A stretch of 64,000 nt of DNA from Phorcus lineatus (Eukaryota; Mollusca; Gastropoda; Trochida; Trochidae), in NCBI GenBank assembly GCA_921293015.1, contig OV121092.1:5834001-5898000 (forward strand). The letters are read 5' to 3'. Positions 56,601 to 61,144 of the stretch are shown one piece after another. The notes beneath the pieces were generated by a model. It did no database searches. It was not told where the DNA came from and saw only the letters and a program-made list of their open reading frames with translations. The position numbers and the translations under genes were made by a program. Numbering within the stretch: the stretch's first letter is position 1; every line of letters starts with the position of its first letter.

Positions 56601-56975
56601 AACGCAATGAATGGAGGCAGACATTTTCAAGACGCCCATTCTTACACCAGAGAAGAACTGACCTTTAAAACATGGATACACTAAACCATTGCCGCCAACA
56701 CCCAAAGACATGTTATTCCACATAATGGCGCCAAACAATGCAAGAATTAACCATCTGTATCCGTACAGCCGGTCACAACAATGATATAAATCAAGATACA
56801 AATAAATTAATATGTAACTTACTTTTCAAGTTTTATCGCTGTCAATCCGTCAAGACGGAGCGATTTGATTGGCTCCTCCACAGCGATGTAGGATTGCAGT
56901 ATGATGGGGCTGCCATTTCCTTTTATGGTCGTGGACACTCCGTAGACACCTGGGTAGGAGAACGCGTGTTTCCAG
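9573..56975 (-). CDS. PKD1-like: Polycystin-1 family receptor gene, 22 internal exons (partial at both ends)
   Basis: Seen: 22 GT-AG exons join with matching phases at all 21 junctions into one open frame of 1,265 complete codons plus split end codons. Joined exons, in transcript order: 56823-56975, 43499-43607, 40733-41325, 39745-39957, 38661-38788, 35252-35479, 34410-34529, 33811-33985, 33103-33348, 31928-32060, 31342-31554, 30786-30967, 29940-30203, 29439-29719, 28746-28778, 28482-28508, 27895-27960, 27441-27467, 26415-26633, 21362-21516, 20421-20553, 9573-9672. The product carries about eight PKD repeats (motifs NFGDGTTF, FDYGDGS, WDFGDGS) followed by a REJ module. Known: this order is typical of polycystin-1, a large multi-span membrane receptor that pairs with a TRPP channel, and of sperm REJ proteins. 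Inferred: an extracellular fragment of such a receptor. The start, GPS, PLAT and membrane segments are outside the window. Orthology to PKD1 rather than another family member is not settled. Confidence 0.93.
10380..11460. repeat. Degenerate satellite array, about 130-165 bp units
   Basis: The phrase CTTGGACTGTAACTCATATT (one copy has ACAG) recurs near 10,448, 10,581, 10,712, 10,870, 11,033 and 11,176. Between copies are variants of CCTACAGATATTGC and ACTACCCTTTCACCTCCCAC. The open frames at 10,406-11,362 are products of this repeat. Confidence 0.92.
12690..12760 (-). repeat. tRNA-like SINE head
   Basis: On the minus strand a run with TAGCTTAATAGGTAGAGTGT (A-box-like) and GTTCGAATCCCATA (B-box) gives a tRNA-like outline. 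The stem ends do not pair well and the downstream sequence is AT-rich, so a SINE remnant is likelier than a tRNA gene. Confidence 0.55.
20421..20553 (-). CDS. Exon 21: REJ module, TYEVAYRLN / LPAGS segment
   Basis: Acceptor ATTATTTTCAG, donor GTAGGT; phase 0 in, 1 out, 133 nt. It encodes SVDQSLTYEVAYRLNQKD, then YRGASHDIVFTLPAGSKH and ENYT. The L-x-Y-E-x-x-Y and L-P-x-G motifs are the expected continuation of REJ after the W-x-D-x-D segment. The split codon G|TA joins it to the exon 10.7 kb away at 9,672, giving ENYTVLLEVSILD. Confidence 0.93.
20556..20648. repeat. TAA microsatellite
   Basis: An interrupted (TAA)n / (ATA)n run starting 3 bp from the acceptor side of exon 21. It is on the intron side, so the polypyrimidine tract of that acceptor is made partly of the repeat's complement. 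Confidence 0.95.
20655..20985. repeat. Dispersed SINE-like repeat, CAGGTACCCA family, copy 1
   Basis: It contains CAGGTACCCAATTAGTACTA then CTGGGTGAACAGAG and GAATAACCCTTCAAAC. The same order of motifs occurs at 36,470-36,990, with divergence, and a shorter relative lies at 50,295-50,460. The family is not named here. Confidence 0.6.
21362..21516 (-). CDS. Exon 20: REJ module, GRCTVKP / EW-D-D segment
   Basis: Acceptor TTCTTCTTACAG, donor GTGAGC; phase 1 in, 0 out, 155 nt. It encodes YFRVNRSPSKGRCTVKPERG then EFTVFCNEWIDEDSQFS. In REJ modules this is G-x-C-x-V-x-P-x-x-G ... F-x-V-x-C-x-x-W-x-D-x-D. The two cysteines and the tryptophan are all present. The 808-bp intron following holds a SINE-like repeat and a TAA microsatellite. 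Confidence 0.95.
23474..23535. repeat. 21-bp tandem repeat, three copies
   Basis: GATTCTATCAGGGATATTGT is repeated at 23,474, 23,495 and 23,516 with no differences except at the last unit's end. Confidence 0.95.
24105..24545. repeat. 84-bp tandem array, about five near-perfect copies
   Basis: TAATTCACATCCCCTACCAA starts at 24,181, 24,265, 24,349, 24,433 and 24,517, exactly 84 bp apart. The middle units are virtually identical, which points to recent expansion. Each unit also has ACTCTACCCTACGTCCCAAA and CTCAAATAGCACTGTACC. Confidence 0.97.
25860..26405. repeat. CT-rich minisatellite, about 26-28 bp units
   Basis: Variants of CTCTACTCTATCTACCCTCC plus ACCCACA repeat about 18 times. It ends within ten bases of the donor of exon 19, so on the transcribed strand the intron starts with GGAGGGTAGAT-type repeats. 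Confidence 0.93.
26415..26633 (-). CDS. Exon 19: REJ module resumes
   Basis: Acceptor ATTCCTCTCAG, donor GTAAAT; phase 1 in, 1 out, 219 nt. It starts with an acidic stretch (PSEDKTDEDQVTGYDKK), then encodes HSFNLPADQTLTGLDKPSLV followed by IRPRYLHQNKTFIVQVEASS. The S-L-V-I-x-P-x-x-L-x-x-x-K-x-F-x-V-x-V-E-A motif is the conserved second half of REJ. The donor at 26,414 is followed at once by a CT-rich minisatellite. Confidence 0.94.
26983..27288 (-). mobile_element. SINE, tRNA-derived head, full-length copy A
   Basis: On the minus strand it starts with GGGCGGGATAGCGCAGTGGT (A-box) and has GTGGTTCGAATCCC (B-box), a conserved body and a tail ending GCGTTAAACCCCAACTCACT. The 9-bp direct repeat ACAGTAGAG flanks it at 26,974-26,982 and 27,289-27,297, the expected target-site duplication. 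It sits in the intron between exons 18 and 19, in the same orientation as the gene. Confidence 0.9.
27441..27467 (-). CDS. Exon 18: 27-nt micro-exon in REJ linker
   Basis: Acceptor TTTTCATTTGCAG, donor GTAAAT; phase 1 in, 1 out. It encodes QQNNKGKP between split codons, low complexity. Support is the splice sites and exact phase fit to both neighbours. The 807-bp intron following contains a full-length SINE at 26,983-27,288. Confidence 0.7.
27602..27694. repeat. Fold-back (hairpin) element, copy 2
   Basis: The left arm ATTTTCGAAGCACTCTTAGC continues GCTAAGATAGTCGTA. The right arm complement is ATTTTCGAAGCTCTCTTAGT then GCTAAGATAGTCGTA. The arms are about 35 bp with three mismatches, around a 20-bp loop. 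It is the same family as 7,964-8,038. A weaker, related inverted repeat with CTCTTAGTACTAAGGATGCC follows at about 27,715-27,830. Confidence 0.9.
27895..27960 (-). CDS. Exon 17: 66-nt exon in REJ linker
   Basis: Acceptor TTTTTATTTCAG, donor GTGAGT; phase 1 in, 1 out. It encodes FPHEPFLPIPDEHIPNSKRT between split codons, a proline- and charge-rich stretch with no globular character. Frame-keeping cassette. The 427-bp intron after it contains a fold-back element at 27,602-27,694 and a weaker one beside it. Confidence 0.78.
28482..28508 (-). CDS. Exon 16: 27-nt micro-exon in REJ linker
   Basis: Acceptor TTTTTGTTTCAG, donor GTAAGT; phase 1 in, 1 out. It encodes SSGEKIGF between split codons. Both splice sites are strong and the length keeps frame. 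It cannot be confirmed by similarity at this size. The 521-bp intron following holds AT-rich sequence only. Confidence 0.7.
28746..28778 (-). CDS. Exon 15: 33-nt micro-exon in REJ linker
   Basis: Acceptor CTTTTTCTGCAG, donor GTAGTT; phase 1 in, 1 out. It encodes TTSASEKDIK between split codons. It continues the Ser/Thr-rich linker of exon 14. It is small and low-complexity, so evidence rests on good splice sites, exact phase fit and position. A frame-keeping cassette. The 237-bp intron following is AT-rich. Confidence 0.75.
29439..29719 (-). CDS. Exon 14: REJ module, CxxC pairs and a Ser/Thr-rich tail
   Basis: Acceptor TTTTCATTTCAG, donor GTAAGT; phase 2 in, 1 out, 281 nt. It encodes ISCHQCQNNLVNPNEKISL, RTACINCPRDIQFRWSVFVI and ends in a run of about 28 residues rich in S, T and E. 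The two C-x-x-C motifs and the following W-x-V are typical of the REJ centre. The Ser/Thr run looks mucin-like (possible O-glycosylation; inference) and begins the variable linker described in the findings. The 660-bp intron following shows nothing beyond AT-rich sequence. Confidence 0.94.
29940..30203 (-). CDS. Exon 13: REJ module, FRWLC segment
   Basis: Acceptor CTCATTTCCAG, donor GTGAGC; phase 2 in, 2 out, 264 nt, symmetric. It encodes FRWLCQTISNQTCYNI, a region ending LVLTKPIVIIPVRLLLTDER, and ends FLFVLTVSTPDGRNKTSDQV and then ..DKENEIMR. This matches the part of REJ where a W-x-C strand is followed by a long beta-rich stretch and a V-x-D/K-x-x-R tail. Two cysteines probably pair. The intron following is 220 bp. 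Confidence 0.95.
30786..30967 (-). CDS. Exon 12: REJ module, DGSRSRDPD motif
   Basis: Acceptor ATCATTGCAG, donor GTAACT; phase 0 in, 2 out, 182 nt. It encodes IVYTDAKLNLNIVPSPLRSE and ..ETITLDGSRSRDPDHRNQSH. The L-D-G-S-x-S-x-D-P-D run is a conserved REJ signature that precedes a W-x-C segment, supplied by the next exon (FRWLC). It is GC-richer than the surrounding introns. The intron after it is 582 bp and unremarkable. Confidence 0.95.
31342..31554 (-). CDS. Exon 11: REJ module, first segment
   Basis: Acceptor CCCTCCTACAG, donor GTAAGT; phase 0 in, 0 out, 213 nt (71 codons). It encodes FTFFKSEQVHIETRVKVNC, then YSVNYSWTFINSTSV and LILPPLSLPIGEYTVLLH. The W-x-F ... L-P-P-x-x-L-P-x-G-x-Y-x-V-x-L pattern is diagnostic of the REJ N-terminal part. 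The 374-bp intron following shows nothing notable. Confidence 0.93.
31928..32060 (-). CDS. Exon 10: end of PKD array and entry to REJ module
   Basis: Acceptor CTTCCCTCCAG, donor GTGAGT; phase 2 in, 0 out, 133 nt. It encodes LGEYVVNLTAQNLLSS (PKD closing strand), then LFILNKVCKPPVVTIIG. A C-x-P-P-x-V-x-I segment after the last PKD repeat is where the REJ module starts in polycystins. The 373-bp intron after it shows nothing notable. Confidence 0.92.
32334..32372. promoter_or_regulatory. Three perfect TGACGTCA (CRE-type) octamers
   Basis: TGACGTCA occurs at 32,334-32,341, 32,344-32,351 and 32,365-32,372. This octamer is the known palindromic site of CREB/ATF bZIP factors. The location is mid-intron (between exons 9 and 10), next to a fold-back element, so it may be part of a repeat rather than a regulator of this gene. 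Confidence 0.45.
32453..32616. mobile_element. Long palindromic (MITE-like) element
   Basis: The left side AATACTAAACTCAGTCCCGT is mirrored at the right, where the complement reads AATACTAAACGACGTCCCGT, followed on both sides by an AT-rich arm with ACATATTTAT and TATGAAAC. The centre has TCGCTTTCGCTCG. No coding capacity. Confidence 0.75.
32852..32967. mobile_element. Fold-back element with perfect 18-bp ends
   Basis: GGCCTCCTTTCACAAAGC at 32,852-32,869 is exactly mirrored at 32,950-32,967. The interior has further imperfect pairing (CCTTAGG / TTAAGGTTAACC). It has no coding capacity. Confidence 0.88.
33103..33348 (-). CDS. Exon 9: last PKD repeat, canonical WDFGDG
   Basis: Acceptor TTTGTTTGCAG, donor GTAAGT; phase 2 in, 2 out, 246 nt. 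It finishes the previous repeat (KIVTVAAINCASRAVSAP) and then encodes MNLQGDSLVNQPITFNALLW, followed by FTWDFGDGSRPMTG and ending SVTHTYKK. This is the best PKD motif in the window. The next intron (1,042 bp) carries a fold-back element at 32,852-32,967, a second at 32,453-32,616 and three TGACGTCA sites at 32,334-32,372. Confidence 0.95.
33811..33985 (-). CDS. Exon 8: PKD-like repeat lacking the GDG loop
   Basis: Acceptor GTTTTTTCCAG, donor GTGAGT; phase 1 in, 2 out, 175 nt. It encodes VNLTTNTSVIGNF, LEYRAMVEPKLPSSVKYYNW and TFDHISLITNKPNHIFYFE. The Y-Y-N-W-T-F-D-H segment is at the place of W-D-F-G-D-G; the glycines and second aspartate are gone, as in many divergent polycystin repeats. The 462-bp intron after it (33,349-33,810) shows nothing I recognise. 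Confidence 0.9.
34410..34529 (-). CDS. Exon 7: closing half of a PKD repeat
   Basis: Acceptor GTGTTATTCAG, donor GTAGAT; phase 1 in, 1 out, 120 nt. It encodes PRISHQYRSVGKKVLVVTAH, then NMVGEMSEYSDVNVVIEIQ. The H-x-Y-x-x-x-G-x-K-x-V-x-V-T-A-x-N pattern is the conserved end of a PKD repeat. Exons 6 and 7 are both phase 1-1, so either could be skipped in frame. The 424-bp intron after it shows nothing notable. Confidence 0.93.
34795..35210. repeat. Degenerate minisatellite, about 30-40 bp units
   Basis: Variants of CAATATTGCCCAGCCCTTAA and TGCCCAGCCCTAAATGCCCT recur at least eight times with indels. It lies in the intron just after the exon 6 donor. Confidence 0.8.
35252..35479 (-). CDS. Exon 6: end of one PKD repeat and first half of the next
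   Basis: Acceptor TTCTCTGATCCAG, donor GTGTGT; phase 1 in, 1 out, 228 nt, symmetric. It starts VGVYPVRVTASNPLGSVTT, closing the exon 5 repeat. After IHVQVPPAIKPFG a new repeat begins, with SVFGTNITFEVTLLRG and TFDWHLGDETELI, where L-G-D-E stands in for F-G-D-G. The following 722-bp intron contains a degenerate minisatellite at about 34,795-35,210. Confidence 0.93.
35718..35800. mobile_element. Palindromic element, TTATGGATTAACAACTTCTT arms
   Basis: The left arm AAATTATGGATTAACAACTT is mirrored on the right, where the complement reads AAATTTATGGATTAACAACT, about 27 bp with one indel, around a loop containing GCGATGCGACGGGGG. A single related arm is at 15,270-15,290, so the family is dispersed. 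Confidence 0.85.
36470..36990. repeat. Dispersed SINE-like repeat, CAGGTACCCA family, copy 2
   Basis: It contains CAGGTACCCATTTGAACTGC, CTGGGTGAATAAGG, GGAATCACCCTTCAAACAC and GCTGAACTTCACTGACATCA. These appear in the same order as in the copy at 20,655-20,985. The exact ends are uncertain. Confidence 0.6.
38661..38788 (-). CDS. Exon 5: PKD repeat with canonical GDG loop
   Basis: Acceptor TTGCGTTTCCAG, donor GTAATC; phase 2 in, 1 out, 128 nt. It encodes AEVSDVMFHFDYGDGSTQIS, a textbook PKD motif (x-W/F-x-F/Y-G-D-G-S), and ends VGVHKYTE. The next exon continues directly with V-G-V-Y-P-V-R-V-T-A-S-N, the closing strand. The intron is 3,181 bp and is described separately. Confidence 0.92.
38965..39050. 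mobile_element. Short hairpin element, TTTAACCCTTTCAC arms
   Basis: ACTTTAACCCTTTCACACCT is mirrored 86 bp on as AAGGTGAAAGGGTTAAAAGT. It has no coding capacity and is a non-autonomous element candidate. Confidence 0.75.
39229..39575. mobile_element. Dispersed inverted-end element, CACTATAGC family
   Basis: The right end reads GTACGCTATAGTGCCTTGAA and the left end is a diverged complement (AAAGACACTCTAACATG). Matching single ends are at about 3,826 (GTGCTATAGTGCCTTTAAAT) and 37,211 (AAAGGCACTATAGCATC), each followed by a similar A-rich stretch with GGAAACAAATG or similar. The ends of the element are approximate. Confidence 0.5.
39745..39957 (-). CDS. Exon 4: PKD repeat, strand-rich linker
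   Basis: Acceptor ATTTGCAG, donor GTAAGT; phase 2 in, 2 out, 213 nt (a symmetric, frame-keeping exon). It encodes ..SSSVSFSFTLADKIQIMVKI, then ..IHVIEPIDSTTVFYLKVKD and ends ELTFRA. The V-F-Y-L-K-V / N-T-E-L-T-F-R-A pattern opens the next PKD repeat. The intron that follows (956 bp, 38,789-39,744) holds a dispersed element at about 39,229-39,575 and a short hairpin element at 38,965-39,050. Confidence 0.88.
40733..41325 (-). CDS. Exon 3: largest exon, end of one PKD repeat, one complete repeat and most of a third
   Basis: Acceptor TTGTCTTTTAG, donor GTACCA (weaker than the consensus); phase 0 in, 2 out, 593 nt. It covers residues about 88-285. It opens with FRKAGVETLSVKAENDVSS (end of the previous repeat), continues with a full repeat containing CNFGDGTTF and the closing motif HVYDRVGDYEVNVTAANL, and enters a third with VFKWELEVVEN, which has no GDG loop. 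Many N-x-S/T sequons fit an extracellular protein. The intron that follows (775 bp, 39,958-40,732) is AT-rich, with nothing I recognise. Confidence 0.93.
41761..42448. mobile_element. Insertion inside SINE copy B, carrying a second SINE and a hairpin
   Basis: It interrupts the SINE exactly between TTTCACTT and ATATCGCGG, which are adjacent in copy A. Inside are a tRNA-headed stretch on the minus strand (about 41,865-42,075, with GGGTTCGAATCCCAC and a tail TTAAACCTCAACTCATG) and a long hairpin at 42,343-42,443. Confidence 0.7.
42343..42443. repeat. 101-bp hairpin with long arms
   Basis: AAATAATGACCTG is exactly mirrored at 42,431-42,443, and further in GTTATGGCAATAAACTCG pairs with CGAGTTTATTTGCCATAAC. 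The loop is GC-rich (GCTCGGGCTACGCCCTCG). It is a candidate non-autonomous element or a terminal hairpin. Confidence 0.85.
42716..43400. repeat. Degenerate minisatellite, GTATGTTGAAGGG type
   Basis: About a dozen variants of GGTATGTTGAAGGGTAGGGA and TAGGGTGATATGG occur in an irregular 45-65 bp spacing. Reverse-strand open frames rich in P, Y, I and T (42,990-43,470) come from it. Confidence 0.85.
43499..43607 (-). CDS. Exon 2: core of a PKD repeat
   Basis: Acceptor CTTTTTGCAG, donor GTGAGT; phase 2 in, 0 out, 109 nt. It encodes NWTARTESGSHVLYIWSL followed by NNATSNRTTNNQF. The Y-x-W-x-L stretch is where typical PKD repeats have WDFGDG; here the GDG loop is replaced by an Asn/Thr-rich loop with sequons (NWT, NAT, NRT). 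The next exon supplies the F-x-K-A-G-V strand that closes the fold. Confidence 0.88.
44161..44457. repeat. GAT/GGT trinucleotide-based array, about 300 bp
   Basis: Interrupted GATGATGATGGTGATGATAA repeats, ending in a GAG run. It is open in every phase, giving Asp-rich, Met-rich, His-rich and Ile-rich frames on the two strands. All are artefacts of the repeat. Confidence 0.97.
48447..49372. other. GC-richer patch with long open frames on both strands, function unknown
   Basis: The patch stands out from AT-rich intron. The minus strand has a 126-codon frame (49,039-48,659) starting MALDTNVGFPHQLVIQIAML and containing FVPGGHVMFIVKTLSSVEQE, ending DRFAK. The plus strand has a 110-codon frame (49,040-49,372) with YHKPYIRAMWLVGATSVIGG. 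A palindromic AAGTGACGTCACTT lies near 48,651-48,664. I recognise no family in either frame. It could be a decayed retrocopy, an unknown mobile element, a non-coding RNA exon or a small gene nested in the intron. Confidence 0.3.
50295..50460. repeat. Dispersed SINE-like repeat with tRNA-like B-box
   Basis: CAGGTACCCAAGCTGGGTGG resembles the core of copies at 20.7 and 36.7 kb. Downstream, CTTGGATTCGAACCCAGGCC contains a B-box-like motif on either reading. It was not matched to a named family. Confidence 0.5.
51811..51862. repeat. TTCA microsatellite
   Basis: Interrupted (ATTC)n run, for example TTCATTCATTCATTCACTCA. Confidence 0.95.
56823..56975 (-). CDS. Exon 1 in window: end of a PKD repeat and start of the next
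   Basis: Borders: acceptor TTTTCTCGCCAG and donor GTAAGT. Phase 2 in, 2 out, 153 nt. It encodes WKHAFSYPGVYGVSTTIKG and ends ..AVEEPIKSLRLDGLTAIKLE. The H-x-F-x-x-P-G-x-Y pattern is the last strands of a PKD fold, so an exon carrying the GDG half must lie upstream, beyond 64,000 or unrecognised. The split codon AA|G joins cleanly to the exon at 43,607, giving KNFHFYNWTA. The intron that follows is 13.2 kb. Phase compatibility supports the join but does not exclude an exon in between. Confidence 0.85.
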
Positions 56976-58204
56976 CTGGCGAGAAAACAAAAGGGATATG
57001 AGAATTATGTGGAGTAAATCTGTAACCTGCAAACCCACTGGGCACCATTCTTTTACCCCCTCTCTCCAGCTTGCTAAACAATGGAAACATGAAACTCAGA
57101 TATACTATTAACAAGGGATGGAGGACTTGGTATGCTTGCAGTATGCCTTATAATTTCCAATACATGTTCCACAAATTATGTTAAATGTCTTTGAACTTTT
57201 TCAATATTGTCCATGAAATAAGTTTAGGCAACACTAAGTCCAATCACTGGTATGACCTTTCAAGTCTTAAAAGGCTTCAAAGTACTTTAAATATCTGAAA
57301 CCCAAAGATGAATGCAAAGATGGTATTATAGTTTAAGACAGATTTAATAGGAAATAGCTTAAAAGGTCCAATTATTCAGTTGCCACCCAGTTTCTGAGTA
57401 ACAGGTGCTTGTCCTTTGACCTTTCTCCTTTGACCCAAGGTCAACAGGTTCAGGTGTCAGGTAGATGCAAGGTGTACATCAAACAGCTCGTGAGCCAGGT
57501 ATTAACGATGTCAACAGAAAAAGGTACAGGTAGAAAACTTAACCTTATTTTCAACGCAAAAAGAAGGAGAGTTGTAAATCAGGTCAAATTTGACATTTTG
57601 AACACACAGAACAGTTTTGTGAACTATTTTGATGAAAAACCTCACTTGGAAAGAGCATAATGAACACAATCCAGTTGAAAAAAGTTATTGTTGAAAATAT
57701 TTTGGTTGTTTGAGATTTGACAATATGACAGAAAATAGCACTTTTCATTTTAAAATAGAAAATCAAAAAGAAGTGAAGCTTTTTTATAAGTCTATAAACT
57801 GCAAAAGGCTTGCCACATAAGGGTAAGCATTGATAGACCAATGAATTTGATATTTCATTTGTAAATTTGTGGAATTTTTGTCAACATCACTATTACATCA
57901 CTAATATCATTTCATGCAAAAAAAGGCAGATTGTGTATAGAACTGTCCCGTCAACATAGGATTAAATGAATTCCATGTTGACAATGATGTATGCAGTGGC
58001 CTCAAGAAGAAGGCAATTACATGATGTAGAACATTACAGTCATCCAACAGGGAAAACAAGCTCTACAAGACAATTACCTACTGAAACAACTTGTCAGATC
58101 CTTAACCTTTTACTTACTGATAGACCACATTTGAATGAGAGAAATGAACTTAAAACACACACATGATGGAAATACTGATCATGTGTAGAATATTGTATAT
58201 GTGT

Positions 58205-58316
58205 GTGTTAAATATAATCCATCAAGTGAAGAGAATAAACAAACTTTGTATCTTAATGTTTAATCTTAATATAATTCATCAAGTGAAAAGAATAAACAAA
58301 CTTTGTATCTTAATGG
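58205..58316. repeat. Short tandem duplication
   Basis: AAGAGAATAAACAAACTTTG then TATCTTAATG occurs twice (near 58,228 and 58,287, AAGAG/AAAAG), with a preceding ATCAAGTGAA in both. Nearby, GGGAATTCTGTCTTATGGGA and AGGAATTCTGTCTTATGGGA (about 58,437 and 58,595) form another pair. Confidence 0.8.
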
Positions 58317-59274
58317 TGTCTTTTGGGAATTCTGTCTTCTTTTCTATGGGTCATTCCATTAATTTCAAAGGGTAGAGCCCATGTTACACATCATTTCTCA
58401 ACCATGAAAAGTGTTGTTTTAAGCTTTCTGTCTTTTGGGAATTCTGTCTTATGGGAAGATACACTTTAGAGACACGTCTGACTTGCGGCAGAAGTCTGAT
58501 TCCTTGTCTGTTACTCAACATATATTTGTAGCTTTCATACCAATCATAAACCAAAGCAGCCAATAAAATCATTGTTTTCAGCATTCTGTCTTTTAGGAAT
58601 TCTGTCTTATGGGACGATACCTACCGATGTGGCTTCATTCTGTCATTTAATTACATTTAGTCTATGGCCTGGACTGTATTAAAGGACTTTATATGACACT
58701 CAGTCTTCAAGCAGAGGAAGTCAATGTGTTCAACCTATTAAGTATTCATATGTATTTGTTAATAAATTGTAGTGCATTCTTCATGATTGGGGTGACTAAT
58801 ATGTCTATTTCATTATTGCAAGACATAGTCTATTGCAACCTACTATTAAGATAGCAATAGATAATATTTGAATATTCATATATGTATATATATTAAAATA
58901 TAATTCAATTTCATCTTTTTTATACATATAACCATAGAGTTTGGACATTCTTTTTGATATTTTGATAAATATATAAATATATTTATATAAAAACAAATTA
59001 CAAAATCCACAATGGTTTAGAGTAGTTTGGTCTTGTTACAAGTGGGGAAAGTGCTCAACATTTTGAAAGTAAAATGTATTTATATATATATATATATATA
59101 TATATGATAATTGGAGTAATGCTGGCTATGTGTCATTTTTTTTTTCAATATATAATACTGTATACTTGTGATCTCTTTTACAAATATTGTCTATTTATTT
59201 AGTATATTGACAATATGATTTCTTAAGTTCATTGAGCTTCGCTGCATGCAGAAGTGCTCTAAACCCAATACAAA

Positions 59275-59350
59275 GTTGCCAGTCTGGGGATTCGATCCCA
59301 GACTTTTTAATCTAAAGCCAAACAGACAAACACTGCACTAACCTTTCGCT
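59275..59350 (-). repeat. tRNA-like SINE head, degenerate
   Basis: The plus strand reads CTGGGGATTCGATCCCAGAC, i.e. a B-box-like GGGATCGAATCCCC on the minus strand, followed by a degenerate A-box region. A second, weaker tRNA-like stretch is at 59,430-59,505 (GGAGATTTAAACCCAGGACT). Remnants of SINEs rather than tRNA genes. Confidence 0.5.
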
Positions 59351-60061
59351 TGCAAATCACCCTCCCCATAAACGTAAATGTGAAGTAAAATCATATACAT
59401 TCATAAGTTCAATGAAATCAACATACAAGTTACCATTGTGGAGATTTAAACCCAGGACTATCAATTCAAATCCAAACAAATCATCAACTGCACCATCACT
59501 TGGTTTTGGAAAAATTCAATCAAAAATATAATTACATTAGTGATAACTGAGTCAGCTAAATAGCAATACACCCGAATGTGATGATAATAAAAATCTTAAA
59601 GTACAATGTGAAAGCTAACAGTGTCATGAAGCACCTGACACAATTACCCTGCTATAAATACAACCTGTGTGAATCACCTCCGTAAAGTGGAGGGTGTTAA
59701 TTTCCTGCCCTTCTCCTCACTGTTATGAATTACAATGTAAGTTTCGTTGACATTGATACGAACAATTCTAAAACAGTCTATTGTAAAATGACAACATAAT
59801 AGATTAGTTGTATGTCGTCCTGGTGTTTCAGCCCATTACCATATTTGGTCTGAAAACTCAAATGCATATACAATGTAAATTGCAATGATGCTGAAATGTA
59901 CAACACAATTATACTTGTCCGTGTTGATAAATCATATTTTCATATAGTTGCAGGATAACTAAAGCCATAGATGCATGGCATTTGTTAAATAATGTACAGA
60001 GAAAAATATGATTTCAAGATCTTAAAGCTTCCCTATTTTTCAAGGGGTATAGGTAACTCGG

Positions 60062-60380
60062 GGTGATTTGGGGTTACATGCCGCTTTCAAGAGTATTTCA
60101 CTCATATCAAGGCTGCTAGTATTATTGCAGGGAGAATTATTGCAGGGAGAATGCCTGCATCACCATTGTGGCTATGCATTATGATGAAACCTGAGAGCGT
60201 TGGCTGGAATTAGCGAACCTTGGGTGGTACTGCGCTGAAATTCAGTGTAACATTGCACCCAAACCTGACTGCCTGTAGAACAGTTCTCTACTGCAGAAAA
60301 AGTTGCACAGGCCATGGCGGGATCGGACCACATGCAGACCTCTTGATCTGAAGCCAAACCACTAATTCACCATCCTACCC
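60062..60380 (-). mobile_element. SINE copy C, degenerate
   Basis: It is the same family as 26,983-27,288, aligned over its whole length: GGTGGTACTGCGCTGAAATT, GTAACATTGCACCCAAACCT and GTAGAACAGTTCTCTACTGC are shared. The tRNA head is decayed (GGGATCGGACC instead of GGGATTCGAACC), so it is an old copy. A 15-bp internal stretch (ATTATTGCAGGGAGAA) is doubled. Confidence 0.88.
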
Positions 60381-61144
60381 CTGCAGCAACAGAATATGTA
60401 TATGGATATGTATATGAAATACATGTTAAATAATAATATGAGTAAATACGGTAAGTGCAAGAGCAGGGCGTCATGCTGTGAATCATGCCTAAAACAATGC
60501 ATAATGTAAACACCGTATAGCCAACATTCGATATTAGTCATTGGGCTGATGTGTTTATTTTCAACTGGTGATTAATTCACATCAAACCAGCCATCTTACA
60601 TTTTTAATTTGGAATAATTCATTGGTTTTAACCCAAAAAAGTTTTAATTTTGAGGAGGAAAAAACGGTATACAAATCAACAACTATTGAATCATTGAATT
60701 TTTGGTGGTTACTAATGTTAGTGTATATTTAGTGTATGATTTATATAAGTATGTTAAATAGTTCATATACCTACAAACTGAGTTAAGAAAGTGTAAATAA
60801 GTCATAAAACCTGATATGTGTGGTAAAATAACAAAAGCTACTTTAAAGCTCCGAATACCTTTAAAAATCCTTATCGCTGGTATCTCATAGCGGCTATTGA
60901 ATTAAATTGCCACCTACATGTATAGTAATGTGATTCGGTCAGGCAAACGAGTACTTTGCACTCGGCTAATAGAATTAGATAGCTTAGTTCCTCTCACAGA
61001 CACATAATTACAACTGTGAGTTGACCTTCCAACTGGAGAACTGATCAATGTTTTCACTTAACTCATTGCAGTTTATTGAATATTTTGAATTTGAATACCT
61101 TTTCAGTTGTTAATAAGGAGTTCTTCATATGAAATCATTATTTT

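Larger units (their letters stand above)
43608..56822. other. 13.2-kb intron between exons 1 and 2
   Basis: It contains a GATGATGGT array (44,161-44,457), a degenerate tRNA-like SINE remnant (about 44,585-44,665), an ORF-rich patch (48,447-49,372), a CAGGTACCCA-type repeat (50,295-50,460), a TTCA microsatellite (51,811-51,862) and a small perfect hairpin (54,951-54,982). The remainder (44.7-48.4, 49.4-50.2 and 50.5-56.8 kb) is AT-rich and I see no exon or RNA gene there. Confidence 0.65.

Noticed and set aside
57409-57660. 83-codon plus-strand frame with a TGACCTTTCTCCTTTGACCC stretch
   Set aside because: The frame has no recognisable content. The direct TGACC half-sites resemble a nuclear receptor site but a single occurrence in an intron is too weak to annotate.
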